This document shows, one piece after another, positions 8,268 to 17,038 of a stretch of 64,000 nucleotides of DNA. Source of the stretch: Candidatus Sulfopaludibacter sp. SbA3 (lineage in GTDB: Bacteria > Acidobacteriota > Terriglobia > Bryobacterales > Bryobacteraceae); contig CAMDCN010000002.1 of NCBI GenBank assembly GCA_945890485.1, positions 513,540 to 577,539 of the forward strand, given 5' to 3'. The position numbers were made by a program, and so were the translations under genes. The notes below the pieces were generated by a model, which had not been told where the DNA came from, searched no databases, and was given only the letters and a program-made list of their open reading frames with translations. Position 1 is the stretch's first letter. The number at the start of each line of letters is the position of its first letter.

Positions 8268-8298
8268 ACCGTTATTATCGCAGCCGCGGAGCTGTGAG

Positions 8299-9813
8299 AT
8301 GCTGCAAATGATGAGACGACGCGATTTGTTCCCTTTGGCGCTGGGCTTCCCGGCGATCCTGCAAGCCCGTCCGCTGGTGGAGCAGGGGGCGATGGTAGGC
8401 GATGTCCGCGCCACCGACGCGCTAGTCTGGAGCCGCGCTGACCGTCCTTCGAAGATGCGCGTCAGTTGGTCCACCTCCGACCGCGGCGAGCGGACCATCG
8501 TCCCCGGCCCCTATTGCCTCGACGTCAGCGACTTCACCGGCCGGCTGCCGCTCGAAGGTCTGCCGCCCGGCCAGAAGATCGTCTACGAGGTCGCCTTTGA
8601 GGACCTCCGCACCGGCGCGCTCAGTGAACCCGTCACCGGCTCTTTCTCCACTCCCGGCCGTTCGGACGTCCGCTTCTGCTGGAGCGGCGACACCGTCGGC
8701 CAAGGCTGGGGCATCAACCCCGAGTTCGGTGGCATGAAAATCTACGAGACCATGCGCAAGACACAGCCGAACTTCTTCATCCACTCCGGCGACACCATCT
8801 ACGCCGATGGTCCTGTGCCCGCCGAGATCAAGTTGAAGGACGGCACCGTCTGGCGCAATCAGACGACCGAAGCCAAAAGCAAAGTGGCCGAAACGCTCGC
8901 CGAGTTCCGCGGCGCTTACCTCTACAACCTCCTCGACGCCAACGTTCGCCGCTTTCACAGCGAAGTGCCACAGATTTGGCAATGGGACGACCACGAGGTG
9001 ATGAACAACTGGTCGAGCTCAAAGGACATCCGCGACAACATCCTCTACAAAGAGAAGAGCGTCCCTCTGCTGGTTGCCCGCGGGGAGCGTGCGTTCCGTG
9101 AGTACGCGCCGATTGGCGCCGGCTCCAAGGTTTACCGGCACATTCCTTACGGTCCGCTGGTGGATGTCTTCGTGCTCGATATGCGCAGCTACCGCGGCCC
9201 GAATACGAACAATCGCGAGGAAGCGGAAACCCCGTTCCTCGGCCGTCCGCAGGTGGACTGGCTGCTCGCCGGGCTCAAGGGCTCGCGCGCGGTTTGGAAG
9301 ATCATCGCCGCCGATATGCCCATTGGCCTGCTGGTCGGCGACGGCATGGACGAACAAAAAAGGCCGCGCTTTGAAGCGACGTCGAACGGCAACGGCCCCG
9401 CCCTTGGCCGCGAGATCGAGATGGCCCGGCTACTCACCGGCATCAAGCAAGCGGGCATCAAAAACACCGTCTGGCTCACCGCCGATGTCCACTACACGGC
9501 TGCCCATCACTATCACCCCGACCGAGCGAACTACAAGAACTTCCTGCCGTTCTGGGAGTTCATCGCCGGGCCGCTCAACGCCGGAACTTTCGGCCCGGGG
9601 CAGACGGACGACACCTTTGGCATCGAAGTCGTGTATGCTAAAGCCCCGCCCAAGGGCCAGTCGAACCTTCCTCCCACCGCCGGTATGCAGTTCTTCGGAG
9701 ACGTCGAAGTCTCTGCAAAGACAAGGGTTTTGACCGTCACGCTGCGCGACATTAACGGAACTGCTTTGTTTTCAAAGGAGTTACAACCGGAGAGGATGAG
9801 AAATCGCGCGTAA
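8299..9813 (+). CDS. PhoD-like alkaline phosphatase/phosphodiesterase
   Basis: The product (504 residues) starts MLQMMRRRDLFPLALG, a twin-arginine-type leader, followed by a Fn3-like N-terminal domain (MVGDVRATDALVWSRAD) and the PhoD metallophosphatase core. Metal ligands are visible in FCWSGDTVGQG, FIHSGDTIYADGP, WQWDDHEVMNNW and LTADVHYTAAHHYH. PhoD enzymes are exported Ca/Fe phosphomonoesterases or phosphodiesterases that release phosphate outside the cytoplasm. The ATG at 8299 has GGAG seven bases upstream. It is divergent from der (31 bases) and 18 bases upstream of typA on the same strand, so read-through into typA is possible. Confidence 0.9.
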   Translation: MLQMMRRRDLFPLALGFPAILQARPLVEQGAMVGDVRATDALVWSRADRPSKMRVSWSTSDRGERTIVPGPYCLDVSDFTGRLPLEGLPPGQKIVYEVAFEDLRTGALSEPVTGSFSTPGRSDVRFCWSGDTVGQGWGINPEFGGMKIYETMRKTQPNFFIHSGDTIYADGPVPAEIKLKDGTVWRNQTTEAKSKVAETLAEFRGAYLYNLLDANVRRFHSEVPQIWQWDDHEVMNNWSSSKDIRDNILYKEKSVPLLVARGERAFREYAPIGAGSKVYRHIPYGPLVDVFVLDMRSYRGPNTNNREEAETPFLGRPQVDWLLAGLKGSRAVWKIIAADMPIGLLVGDGMDEQKRPRFEATSNGNGPALGREIEMARLLTGIKQAGIKNTVWLTADVHYTAAHHYHPDRANYKNFLPFWEFIAGPLNAGTFGPGQTDDTFGIEVVYAKAPPKGQSNLPPTAGMQFFGDVEVSAKTRVLTVTLRDINGTALFSKELQPERMRNRA

Positions 9814-9831
9814 CGTGCGAGAATAGAAGGG

Positions 9832-11625
9832 TTGTCTCAAGAACTTACTCGAAATATCGCCATCATCGCGCACGTTGATCATGGCAAGACGACGCTCGTG
9901 GACGCCATGTTCAAGCAGAGCGGCATTTATCGCGTCAACGAAGCGACCGAAGATCGCGCGATGGACTCGAACGAACTGGAGCGCGAACGCGGGATCACCA
10001 TTCTCGCCAAAACGACGGGCGTTCGATACAAAGAGTACAAGATCAACATCTGCGACACCCCGGGTCACAGTGACTTCGGCGGCGAAGTCGAACGCGCGCT
10101 GAAGATCGTCGACGGCGTCGTCCTGCTCGTCGACGCGTCCGAAGGTCCGCTGCCGCAGACCCGCTACGTCCTGATGAAGGCATTCGAGTCGGGCCTGCAG
10201 CCCATCGTCGTCATCAACAAGATCGACCGGCCCGACGCTCGCATTCAGGAAGTGCTGAACGAAGTCTATGACCTGTTCATCGACCTCGACGCCTCCGAAG
10301 ACCAGTTGGATTTCCCGATCGTCTACACGAACGGCAAGCTCGGCGTCGCGACGCTCGACTTGAATGTGCCGCCCGTCGACCTGCAGCCTTTGTTTGAGAC
10401 CATTCTCAGTCGCATCCCGGCGCCGAAGGGCGATCCCGAAGCTACGCTGCAGCTCATGGTCGCCAACCTCGACTACAGCGACTACCTCGGCCGCCTCGCC
10501 ATTGGCCGCGTGTTCAGCGGCACGCTGCGCACGGGCGACGACGTCTCCATCTGCAAGCTCGACGGCTCCATTCAGAAGACCCGCATCACCAAGATGTACA
10601 CCTTCGAAGGGCTGAAGCGCGTCGATGAAACTGTCGCCACCCCGGGCACGATTCTGGCTATCGCCGGCGTCGAAGGCATTACGATCGGCGAAACCGTTTC
10701 GAGCCCCGAAGATCCGCAGCCGCTGCCGCAGATCCAAATCGACGAACCGACCATCGCCATGATGTTCATGATCAACACCTCGCCCTTCGTCGGCAAGGAA
10801 GGTCAGTACGTCACCTCGCGCAACCTGCGCGACCGGTTCGACAAAGAGCTGCTCACCAACGTCTCCATCCGCATTGAAGAAGCGGGCGGCCCCGATGCCT
10901 TCAAGGTGATGGGCCGTGGCGAACTCCAACTCGCCATTCTCATCGAAATGATGCGCCGCGAAGGCTTCGAACTGATGGTGGGCAAGCCCGAAATCATCAC
11001 GAAGAATATAGACGGCGTCCTGCACGAACCGCTTGAACTCCTTGTCATCGACGCGCCGGAGCAGTTTGTCGGCGTCGTGATGGAAAAGATGGGCATGCGC
11101 AAGGGCAAGATGACGAAGATGATCAACCACGGCTCGGGGCGCGTGCGCCTGGAGTTTGAGGTGCCGTCGCGCGGCTTGATCGGCATCCGCAGCGAAATGC
11201 TGACGGAAACCCGCGGTACCGCCATCATGAACTCGCTCTTCCATGGCTACATCGAATGGCAGGGTGAGATCGAAATGCGGCCCACCGGCTCACTCATCTC
11301 GGACCGCAACGGCAAAGCGACTGGCTACTCCATTAACAACATCCAGGAGCGCGGCGTCATCTTCATTGAACCCGCCACGGAAGTCTACGAGGGCATGATC
11401 ATCGGCGAGAACTCGCGGAATCACGACCTCGACGTCAACATCGTCAAGGAGAAGAAGCTCACCAACATGCGCGCCTCCTCCGCTGACGATGCTATTCGCC
11501 TGGTGCCGCCGAAGATTCTCAACCTCGAACAGGCCATCGAGTTCGTCAAGGAAGACGAATATGTTGAGGTCACCCCCAAGTCCATTCGCCTTCGCAAGAA
11601 GGTTCTGAAAGCGAACCAGCGTTAA
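9832..11625 (+). CDS. typA: Ribosome-associated GTPase TypA/BipA
   Basis: The protein has the translational GTPase G domain ([45 protein letters not shown]), elongation-factor domain II, domains III and V, and the BipA-specific C-terminal domain ([39 protein letters not shown]). It acts in 50S biogenesis and stress-related translation. The only in-frame start compatible with the G1 motif is the TTG at 9832; upstream in frame there is a TAA at 9811 with no other usable start. The purine-rich AGAAGGG lies directly against the TTG, so the translation signal looks weak. Length 597 residues is normal. Confidence 0.96.
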   Translation: MSQELTRNIAIIAHVDHGKTTLVDAMFKQSGIYRVNEATEDRAMDSNELERERGITILAKTTGVRYKEYKINICDTPGHSDFGGEVERALKIVDGVVLLVDASEGPLPQTRYVLMKAFESGLQPIVVINKIDRPDARIQEVLNEVYDLFIDLDASEDQLDFPIVYTNGKLGVATLDLNVPPVDLQPLFETILSRIPAPKGDPEATLQLMVANLDYSDYLGRLAIGRVFSGTLRTGDDVSICKLDGSIQKTRITKMYTFEGLKRVDETVATPGTILAIAGVEGITIGETVSSPEDPQPLPQIQIDEPTIAMMFMINTSPFVGKEGQYVTSRNLRDRFDKELLTNVSIRIEEAGGPDAFKVMGRGELQLAILIEMMRREGFELMVGKPEIITKNIDGVLHEPLELLVIDAPEQFVGVVMEKMGMRKGKMTKMINHGSGRVRLEFEVPSRGLIGIRSEMLTETRGTAIMNSLFHGYIEWQGEIEMRPTGSLISDRNGKATGYSINNIQERGVIFIEPATEVYEGMIIGENSRNHDLDVNIVKEKKLTNMRASSADDAIRLVPPKILNLEQAIEFVKEDEYVEVTPKSIRLRKKVLKANQR

Positions 11626-11626
11626 C

Positions 11627-12583
11627 TTAAGCGCAGATCTCGGCCAACTGGTCGAGATCGACGTTGCCTCCGGAGATCACAATGCCTACGGAGGCGACGT
11701 CGGCCGGTAGTTTCCCGAATAGCGCGGCGGCCACGCCCACCGCGCCGCTGGGTTCGACGACGATTTTCAGTCGTTCGAGCAGAAAGCGCACCGTTGCCTT
11801 GATCTCATCCTCTGAGACCAAGGCGATCGCTTCGACGTGCTGTTGCACAATCGGGAACGTCAGTTTCCCGGGGCATGGAGTCCGCAGCCCGTCGGCGATG
11901 GTCGGGGGCGGGGGAATCGCCACGCGTTCACCCTTCTGCATCGACTGCCAGAAATCGTTGGCCAGCTCCGGCTCCGCTCCGAACATGCGGATGCCCGGCC
12001 GAATGGCCTTCGCCGCCACCGCGCAGCCGCCGAGGAGCCCGCCGCCACCAACACAGGCCACCATCGCGTCCAGTTCGGGCACTTCTGCAAGCAGCTCGAT
12101 GGCCGCTGTGCCTTGGCCCGCAATCGTCAGCGCGTGGTCGAAGGGCGGAATCACGGCCGCGCCCGATTCGTCGGCGAGCTTGCGGCAGATCGCCTCCCGG
12201 TCTTCGGTCATGCGGTCGTAGTGGACGATCGTGGCTCCGGCGCCGGCCGTCGCGGCCACCTTGGCCTTGGGCGCATCGGAGGGCATCACCACGGTTGCCT
12301 TCGCTCCGGCCCGTTGCGCCGCCAGTGCCACGGCTTGGGCGTGATTCCCGGAAGAGTACGCCAGCACGCCGCGCTGCAACTCCTCCGGGCTCAGCGAAAA
12401 CACGAAGTTGCAGGCGCCGCGGAACTTAAACGCGCCCCCAACCTGGAAGTTCTCAGCCTTGAGATAAATGCGCTTCCCGGTCTCCCGGTCCAGCGTTCTC
12501 GACGTCAATACGGGCGTCCGGTGGGCCCAAGGGGCAATCCGCTCCGCTGCCTTCTCTACATCCGCGAAATTGATAGCAAGCAT
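11627..12583 (-). CDS. Threonine/serine ammonia-lyase (PLP fold type II)
   Basis: The 318-residue enzyme shows the PLP-binding lysine motif GGAFKFRGA, the substrate-binding SSGNHAQAVA loop, and the phosphate-cradling VGGGGLLGG loop. This set is shared by threonine dehydratase, serine dehydratase and serine racemase. There is no C-terminal ACT regulatory domain, so it resembles the catabolic or racemase-like enzymes rather than biosynthetic IlvA. It would convert threonine to 2-oxobutanoate or serine to pyruvate, or racemise serine. The gene converges with typA with a single base between the two stops. Confidence 0.9.
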   Translation of the reverse strand: MLAINFADVEKAAERIAPWAHRTPVLTSRTLDRETGKRIYLKAENFQVGGAFKFRGACNFVFSLSPEELQRGVLAYSSGNHAQAVALAAQRAGAKATVVMPSDAPKAKVAATAGAGATIVHYDRMTEDREAICRKLADESGAAVIPPFDHALTIAGQGTAAIELLAEVPELDAMVACVGGGGLLGGCAVAAKAIRPGIRMFGAEPELANDFWQSMQKGERVAIPPPPTIADGLRTPCPGKLTFPIVQQHVEAIALVSEDEIKATVRFLLERLKIVVEPSGAVGVAAALFGKLPADVASVGIVISGGNVDLDQLAEICA

Positions 12584-12589
12584 TAACGA

Positions 12590-13195
12590 CTAGTGTCGCG
12601 TTTCCAAGTACTGTCCGGAAGTAGCGTCCACAAAAACGCTGTGGGAACTGGTGCCGATCGTATCGCCGAAGACGACCCGCCAAGCCAGCGAATTGGAGCC
12701 TTCTTTCATTTCGAGCAGGAAAAACACCGAGGTCGTGGGGTTCTTCTTCAAATAGTCGACGCTCTTTTCGGCAGCAGTTTTGTAGGCGACCGGGGTGTCG
12801 ATTTTGACGGCAGCCATCGGGAATAGGCGCATACGAGGGTTCAACCCATCTTCCGGACCGCTGAAGGTTCCTTCCCGCAGGTTGCCGGGGGCGTCAACCG
12901 CGGAATAAGTGAATGTCTTTGTCCGCTGCTTCGACGGAGAGGCAAACGTCACCTGCCAGGCGCCGCTCTTGCCGGGTTCGCCTTTCACTTCAGCCAAAGG
13001 AATGCTGCTCATCTTTACGCCCAAGGCGTCCGGAGCCCATGCGCGGGCCGAAACATACATGCGGTGGAAAGCCCACTGACCACTTACGGCTTCGGGCGCT
13101 TTCGGTGGCTCCGTGGTCACGGTCTTTTTGGGCGCATCAGCACAACCGGACAACAGTGCAAGCGCGATGATGGAAATTCCCGTAAGGTTTTGCAT
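12590..13195 (-). CDS. Lipoprotein of unknown function
   Basis: The ATG at 13195 gives a textbook lipoprotein signal (MQNLTGISIIALALLSGC, lipobox LSGC) with AAGG upstream. An in-frame GTG at 13228 would add 11 residues ahead of it and disturb the signal. The mature part is about 185 residues, soluble, and ends in a segment (LAWRVVFGD, SVFVDATSGQYLE) that resembles the closing strands of PepSY-like domains, but I cannot call the family. It ends 6 bases before the dehydratase start on the same strand, so they may be co-transcribed. Confidence 0.75.
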   Translation of the reverse strand: MQNLTGISIIALALLSGCADAPKKTVTTEPPKAPEAVSGQWAFHRMYVSARAWAPDALGVKMSSIPLAEVKGEPGKSGAWQVTFASPSKQRTKTFTYSAVDAPGNLREGTFSGPEDGLNPRMRLFPMAAVKIDTPVAYKTAAEKSVDYLKKNPTTSVFFLLEMKEGSNSLAWRVVFGDTIGTSSHSVFVDATSGQYLETRH

Positions 13196-13240
13196 CGCTT
13201 TATACCTTAAGGATATCAGTAGGGTCACAACGGTTACATT

Positions 13241-13609
13241 GTGGAAAGGTCATTTCGGGTCCTAGTCATCGATGACGAGCCTGGAGTCCGGGCGCTACTG
13301 TCTGAGAGATTCACAGCGGCTGGCTACCAAGTGGTCGAGGCCGCCAACGGTCGAATTGCCGTTCAGTTGCACGTCGCCGACCCCGTGGATCTTGTGATTA
13401 CTGACCTACTGATGCCCCAGCAGGAAGGGATAGAAACGATTACGGAGTTTCGTAGCCGCTTTCCCAGCGTCCAGATCATTGCGATGAGCGGCGCTTATAC
13501 GGGACCGGTGCTTGAGATGGCCGCTCGTCTGGGCGCTTCGGCCGTGTTTGCGAAGCCGTTCGACCCGGACCAGTTGGTCGCTGCCGCCAACGGTTTGCTC
13601 GGCGCGTAA
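13241..13609 (+). CDS. Stand-alone CheY-like response regulator
   Basis: A single receiver domain of 122 residues with all functional residues: the acidic pair Asp11-Asp12, the phospho-acceptor Asp55 (LVITDLLMP), a Ser83 in IIAMSG, and Lys105 followed by Pro (AKPF). There is no output domain, so it acts through protein contacts. The start is a GTG at 13241 without a clear ribosome binding site. It lies 69 bases ahead of the ECF sigma factor gene on the same strand, and divergent from the lipoprotein. No histidine kinase is nearby. Confidence 0.9.
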   Translation: MERSFRVLVIDDEPGVRALLSERFTAAGYQVVEAANGRIAVQLHVADPVDLVITDLLMPQQEGIETITEFRSRFPSVQIIAMSGAYTGPVLEMAARLGASAVFAKPFDPDQLVAAANGLLGA

Positions 13610-13678
13610 AACCTGTTTCGTCTTTTTTTGAGGTCCCGGCGTCTCTACAATCAGAAGTGCTGAGGAGCGTCGTTTCGT

Positions 13679-14242
13679 TTGATCTTCCGAGAGGCTGAAG
13701 ACCGCGACCTGATCCGTAAGGCGCAGCAGGGCAACATTGATGCCTATAACCTGCTGGTCTCGCGGTGGGAAAAGCGTGTCTATAACTACCTTCTCCGGCT
13801 GGTCCGCAACCGGGAAGACGCGCTCGATCTTTCTCAGGATGTCCTGCTGAAGGCGTATCAGAACCTGCGGAAACTCGAAGATATTGAACGATTTCCGTCC
13901 TGGCTCTTCCGGATCGCCCACAACGAAGCCTATTCTCTCCTGCGCCGGAAACGGCCGGAGAACGACGATATCGACCCGGCAGCCTCCGAAATTGCGGCTG
14001 CCCTCCCCCCGGGTCCCAGCATGTTACCCATGGAGACGGCCATCGCTGTCGACGCGGCGCTACGGCGCCTGACGCCCGATCAGCGGGAAGCGGTTGTCCT
14101 GAAGGTGTATCAGGGATTCAAGTTCGAAGAGATGGCCGAAATTCTGGAGTGTCCGGTTTCGACGGTCAAGTCCCGCCTGTACACGGCGTTGGACCTGCTG
14201 AAAGAGACGCTGGCGCCCATCTCCCATCGGAGTGCCTTATGA
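13679..14242 (+). CDS. ECF-type RNA polymerase sigma factor
   Basis: The 187-residue protein has sigma region 2 (DRDLIRKAQQGNIDAYNLLV, DALDLSQDVLLKAYQNLRKL, FPSWLFRIAHNEAYSLLRR) and region 4 (LRRLTPDQREAVVLKVYQGF, then FEEMAEILECPVSTVKSRLY), with no regions 1 or 3, which defines group 4 (ECF) sigma factors. The TTG at 13679 has TGAGGAG 11 bases upstream. Its stop overlaps the ATG of the following zinc-finger anti-sigma gene in an ATGA junction, the classical arrangement for translational coupling of a sigma/anti-sigma pair. The type II secretion genes follow without a break, so this factor may control its own operon including secretion. Confidence 0.94.
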   Translation: MIFREAEDRDLIRKAQQGNIDAYNLLVSRWEKRVYNYLLRLVRNREDALDLSQDVLLKAYQNLRKLEDIERFPSWLFRIAHNEAYSLLRRKRPENDDIDPAASEIAAALPPGPSMLPMETAIAVDAALRRLTPDQREAVVLKVYQGFKFEEMAEILECPVSTVKSRLYTALDLLKETLAPISHRSAL

Positions 14243-14865
14243 GTTGTTCGCCTTTTGATCTACGAGATTACGTTTTCGGGGAACTCGATGCCGCCCAAAC
14301 CCGGGCCGTCGAGGCCCATGGGCGGGCCTGCCAAGCCTGTGCCGACGAGCTTTCCCGGCTCCGGTTCACGGAGACCGCCCTCTTCTCGCTCCGCGACGAA
14401 GAGATGCCCCGGCGGATCGCGTTCGTTTCCGACAAGGTTATGGAGCCCCGTATCTGGGAGGCTCGCTGGTGGCACGCGTGGTGGAACTCGGCTCCGCGCC
14501 TCGGTTTCGCTGCCGCCGCCATGCTCTCGACGGCCATTCTCGTCCACGGCTATCTCGCTCGTCCGCTGGCTCCCGCGCCCGTTACGGCGGCCGCCCCGAC
14601 CGTCGTCAGTGCCCAGGTTGACCAGGCGCTGATTGACGAACGGGTCGCCGCCGCGGTGGTGAAGGCGGTGGCTGCGCTGGAGACAGAACAGCAGGTTCGG
14701 CTGGCGAAATCTGTCCGGCAGGTGGAGCAGCGGTACGCCGAAATGCGGCAGGAAGACCTGATGAACATCGAAGCCAGCTACAACCTGACGAATCAGAAGA
14801 TGAAGGCGCGATACGCTTCGGCCATGCGCCAAGCGGGAACTTTGACGGATGGCGGTGTGCAGTGA
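14239..14865 (+). CDS. Membrane-anchored anti-sigma factor with zinc finger
   Basis: The ATG at 14239 overlaps the sigma factor stop. The N-terminal 45 residues form a ZAS/zf-HC2 zinc-binding domain with His27, Cys31 and Cys34 (HGRACQAC) and Cys3. A single membrane segment follows at about residues 88-108 (LGFAAAAMLSTAILVHGYLA). The periplasmic part is a coiled-coil-like helix rich in Ala, Glu, Gln and Arg (about residues 130-200). ZAS proteins hold their ECF sigma factor inactive until a signal. There is no known sensor fold in the outer part, so the signal is unknown. Confidence 0.88.
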   Translation: MSCSPFDLRDYVFGELDAAQTRAVEAHGRACQACADELSRLRFTETALFSLRDEEMPRRIAFVSDKVMEPRIWEARWWHAWWNSAPRLGFAAAAMLSTAILVHGYLARPLAPAPVTAAAPTVVSAQVDQALIDERVAAAVVKAVAALETEQQVRLAKSVRQVEQRYAEMRQEDLMNIEASYNLTNQKMKARYASAMRQAGTLTDGGVQ

Positions 14866-15395
14866 AGCGGATTGCCGTTGCGTTAGTGCTGTGTTCATTG
14901 CTACAGGCGGCGAGCGTCAGCCGCGTCACCATCACTGCGGTGGAGGACTCGTTTAACCGGCGGTTGAAAGCCCTAGTGCCCGGCGAGCCGTACCTGCTGC
15001 TTGGCGAAACCCACGGCGTCTATCTCGATGCCTACGGCGCCGTATTCACGGCTAGCGTCAATCTCGTGGAAGGCCCCAACGTGACCCCCTTCCGACCGTC
15101 GATTTCGCCAAAGGACCGGGCGGACCTGCGCCAGCGGAAGCTGGACCGCCTGCCGAAACTCCGCGACATCATGCGGGAGGCGCTGGTGGTCTCGGCCGGG
15201 ATGCTCGACACGGTTCCCGCCAATGAGCAGGTGGTGATTTCGGTATCTCTGCCTCGCTACCATTGGGAGGATACCACCGGGCTTCCGGCGCAGATCGTGA
15301 TGCAGTCCACCCGGAACGCTTTGGTGAACTTGCAGGTGAATCCGCCGACAGACCAAGCCGTATTCCTGAAGACCATCCGCACTAGAGAGTATTAA
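14862..15395 (+). CDS. Exported protein of unknown function in the sigma/secretion operon
   Basis: The GTG at 14862 overlaps the anti-sigma stop (GTGA), and the stop overlaps the gspE start (TAATG), so this gene is embedded in the operon. The 177-residue product has a Sec signal peptide (MKRIAVALVLCSLLQAASVS) and a soluble remainder with features such as LLGETHGVYLDAYGAVFTAS and VVISVSLPRYHW. Several acidobacterial proteins of this type exist in my memory only as hypothetical; I do not recognise a domain. Its position suggests a periplasmic role linked to the anti-sigma factor or to secretion, which is inference. Confidence 0.8.
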   Translation: MKRIAVALVLCSLLQAASVSRVTITAVEDSFNRRLKALVPGEPYLLLGETHGVYLDAYGAVFTASVNLVEGPNVTPFRPSISPKDRADLRQRKLDRLPKLRDIMREALVVSAGMLDTVPANEQVVISVSLPRYHWEDTTGLPAQIVMQSTRNALVNLQVNPPTDQAVFLKTIRTREY

Positions 15396-17038
15396 TGCGC
15401 CTCGGCGAAATTCTGTTGGCCAGGAAGCTGGTCTCCACCGAAGACCTCGAAAAAGCCCTCGAACTGCAACGCGAACGCGGCGAGAAGATTGGCAAGATCC
15501 TCGTCGACCTCGGCTTTATCGCCCAGCGCGACGTCCTGGCCGCACTCAGCGAACAGTTGCAACTGCCGCTCGTCACCATCGACGGTGCGCCGTTCTCCGC
15601 CCCGGAGTTGCAGGGCCTTTCGCCCCGCTTCCTGCGCCAGTCCCGCTGCATGCCCGTCGGTATGTCCGAGCTCGGCCTCACCCTGGCCATGGCGGACCCG
15701 CTCGATTTTGAAACCATCGCCGCCGTGCGAGGGTTCACCGGCATCCGCGTCCTCCCCGTGCTCGCCGCCGAAAGCGAACTGCTCGAAGCCATCGACAAGC
15801 ACTACGGCGAATCCGCCGCCCGGCAGGACGCCGGCGACGAGTTCGGCAACGAAGACGGCAAGGCCGACCTCGAACAGCTTCGCGACATGGCCAGCGAAGC
15901 GCCGGTCATCCGGACGGTGAACGCGATCATCGCGTCAGCCGTTGAGAAGCGGTCGAGTGACATCCATATTGAGCCGTACGAAAAGACTTTTCGCGTCCGC
16001 TTCCGCATCGACGGCGTGCTCTATGAGCAGGAAACCCCGCCCAAAGAGATGAAGTTCGCCCTCATCAGCCGCTTGAAGCTGATGGCCAAGCTGAATATCG
16101 CCGAACGTCGCCTGCCGCAGGACGGCCGCATCAAAGTGAAAACCCTCGGCCGCGAGGTCGACCTTCGCGTCTCCACGCTGCCCACGCTCTACGGCGAATG
16201 CGTCGTGATGCGTCTGCTCGACCGTTCCGCCGGCGACAACTTCTATGACCTCCGGAAGCTGGGCTTCTCGCAGCAGATGCTCGACCGGATGGAGTACTAC
16301 ACCAGCCTGCCGCACGGCATCATGTTCGTCACCGGGCCCACCGGCTCCGGCAAATCGACGACGCTGTACTCGGCTCTCAAGCGCATCAACGGCGCCGAAC
16401 GGAAGATCATCACCATCGAAGATCCGGTCGAATACCAGATGGACGGGATCAACCAGATCCACGTCAACAATCAGATCGGCCTGACGTTCGCGAGCGGCCT
16501 GCGTCACATCATGCGGCAGGACCCGGACGTGATCATGGTCGGCGAGGTCCGTGACCGCGAAACCGCCGACGTCGCCATCCGCTCCGCGCTCACCGGCCAC
16601 TTCGTCTTCTCGACGCTGCATACGAACGACGCGCCCAGCGCGGTCACGCGTCTCGTCGACATGGGCGTTGAAAATTATCTGATCTCTTCCTCCGTCGTCA
16701 GCGTGCTCGCCCAGCGTTTGGTCCGCCGCATCTGCCCCCAATGCCGGGCCCTGCACGGCACCGCGATGCGTCCGGAAGGCTATGAAGTCGAATGCTATCG
16801 CGGCCGCGGCTGCGATGCCTGTAGCGGCTCCGGCTATTCGGGCCGGGTCGGCATCTTCGAATTGATGGAGATGCACGACGATATCCGCAAGCACATCATG
16901 GCGAATGAAGACGCGATCGCCATCACCGCCACCGCCCGCCGCCACGGCATGCGCACCTTGCGCGAAGACGGTTGGGACAAGGTGGAGCACGGCGTCACCA
17001 CCCCCGACGAAGTGCTCCGCGTCACGCAGGACTTCTAA
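15395..17038 (+). CDS. gspE: Type II secretion/type IV pilus assembly ATPase GspE
   Basis: The 547-residue protein has an N-terminal MshEN-like domain (MRLGEILLARKLVSTEDLEK), the N2 domain (SDIHIEPYEKTFRVRFRIDG), Walker A GPTGSGKST at about 314-322, the Asp box (TIEDPVEYQM), Walker B (ILVGEVRD-type, here IMVGEVRDRETADV), the His box (TLHTNDAPSA), and the CxxC...CxxC zinc finger (CPQC and CDAC). It is the cytoplasmic hexameric motor that drives pseudopilus assembly. The ATG at 15395 overlaps the preceding stop, and its stop overlaps the gspF start. Confidence 0.95.
   Translation: MRLGEILLARKLVSTEDLEKALELQRERGEKIGKILVDLGFIAQRDVLAALSEQLQLPLVTIDGAPFSAPELQGLSPRFLRQSRCMPVGMSELGLTLAMADPLDFETIAAVRGFTGIRVLPVLAAESELLEAIDKHYGESAARQDAGDEFGNEDGKADLEQLRDMASEAPVIRTVNAIIASAVEKRSSDIHIEPYEKTFRVRFRIDGVLYEQETPPKEMKFALISRLKLMAKLNIAERRLPQDGRIKVKTLGREVDLRVSTLPTLYGECVVMRLLDRSAGDNFYDLRKLGFSQQMLDRMEYYTSLPHGIMFVTGPTGSGKSTTLYSALKRINGAERKIITIEDPVEYQMDGINQIHVNNQIGLTFASGLRHIMRQDPDVIMVGEVRDRETADVAIRSALTGHFVFSTLHTNDAPSAVTRLVDMGVENYLISSSVVSVLAQRLVRRICPQCRALHGTAMRPEGYEVECYRGRGCDACSGSGYSGRVGIFELMEMHDDIRKHIMANEDAIAITATARRHGMRTLREDGWDKVEHGVTTPDEVLRVTQDF

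Noticed and set aside
9781..11244. 487-codon open frame antisense to typA
   Set aside because: Composition is His/Asp/Val-rich as expected for the reverse of a GC-rich gene; typA itself is unambiguous.
13205..13212. CCTTAAGG palindrome between the lipoprotein and response regulator genes
   Set aside because: Only 8 bases, overlaps the lipoprotein's ribosome binding region, and easily arises by chance.
15935..16990. 351-codon open frame antisense to gspE
   Set aside because: Shadow of a well-identified ATPase gene with no recognisable product.
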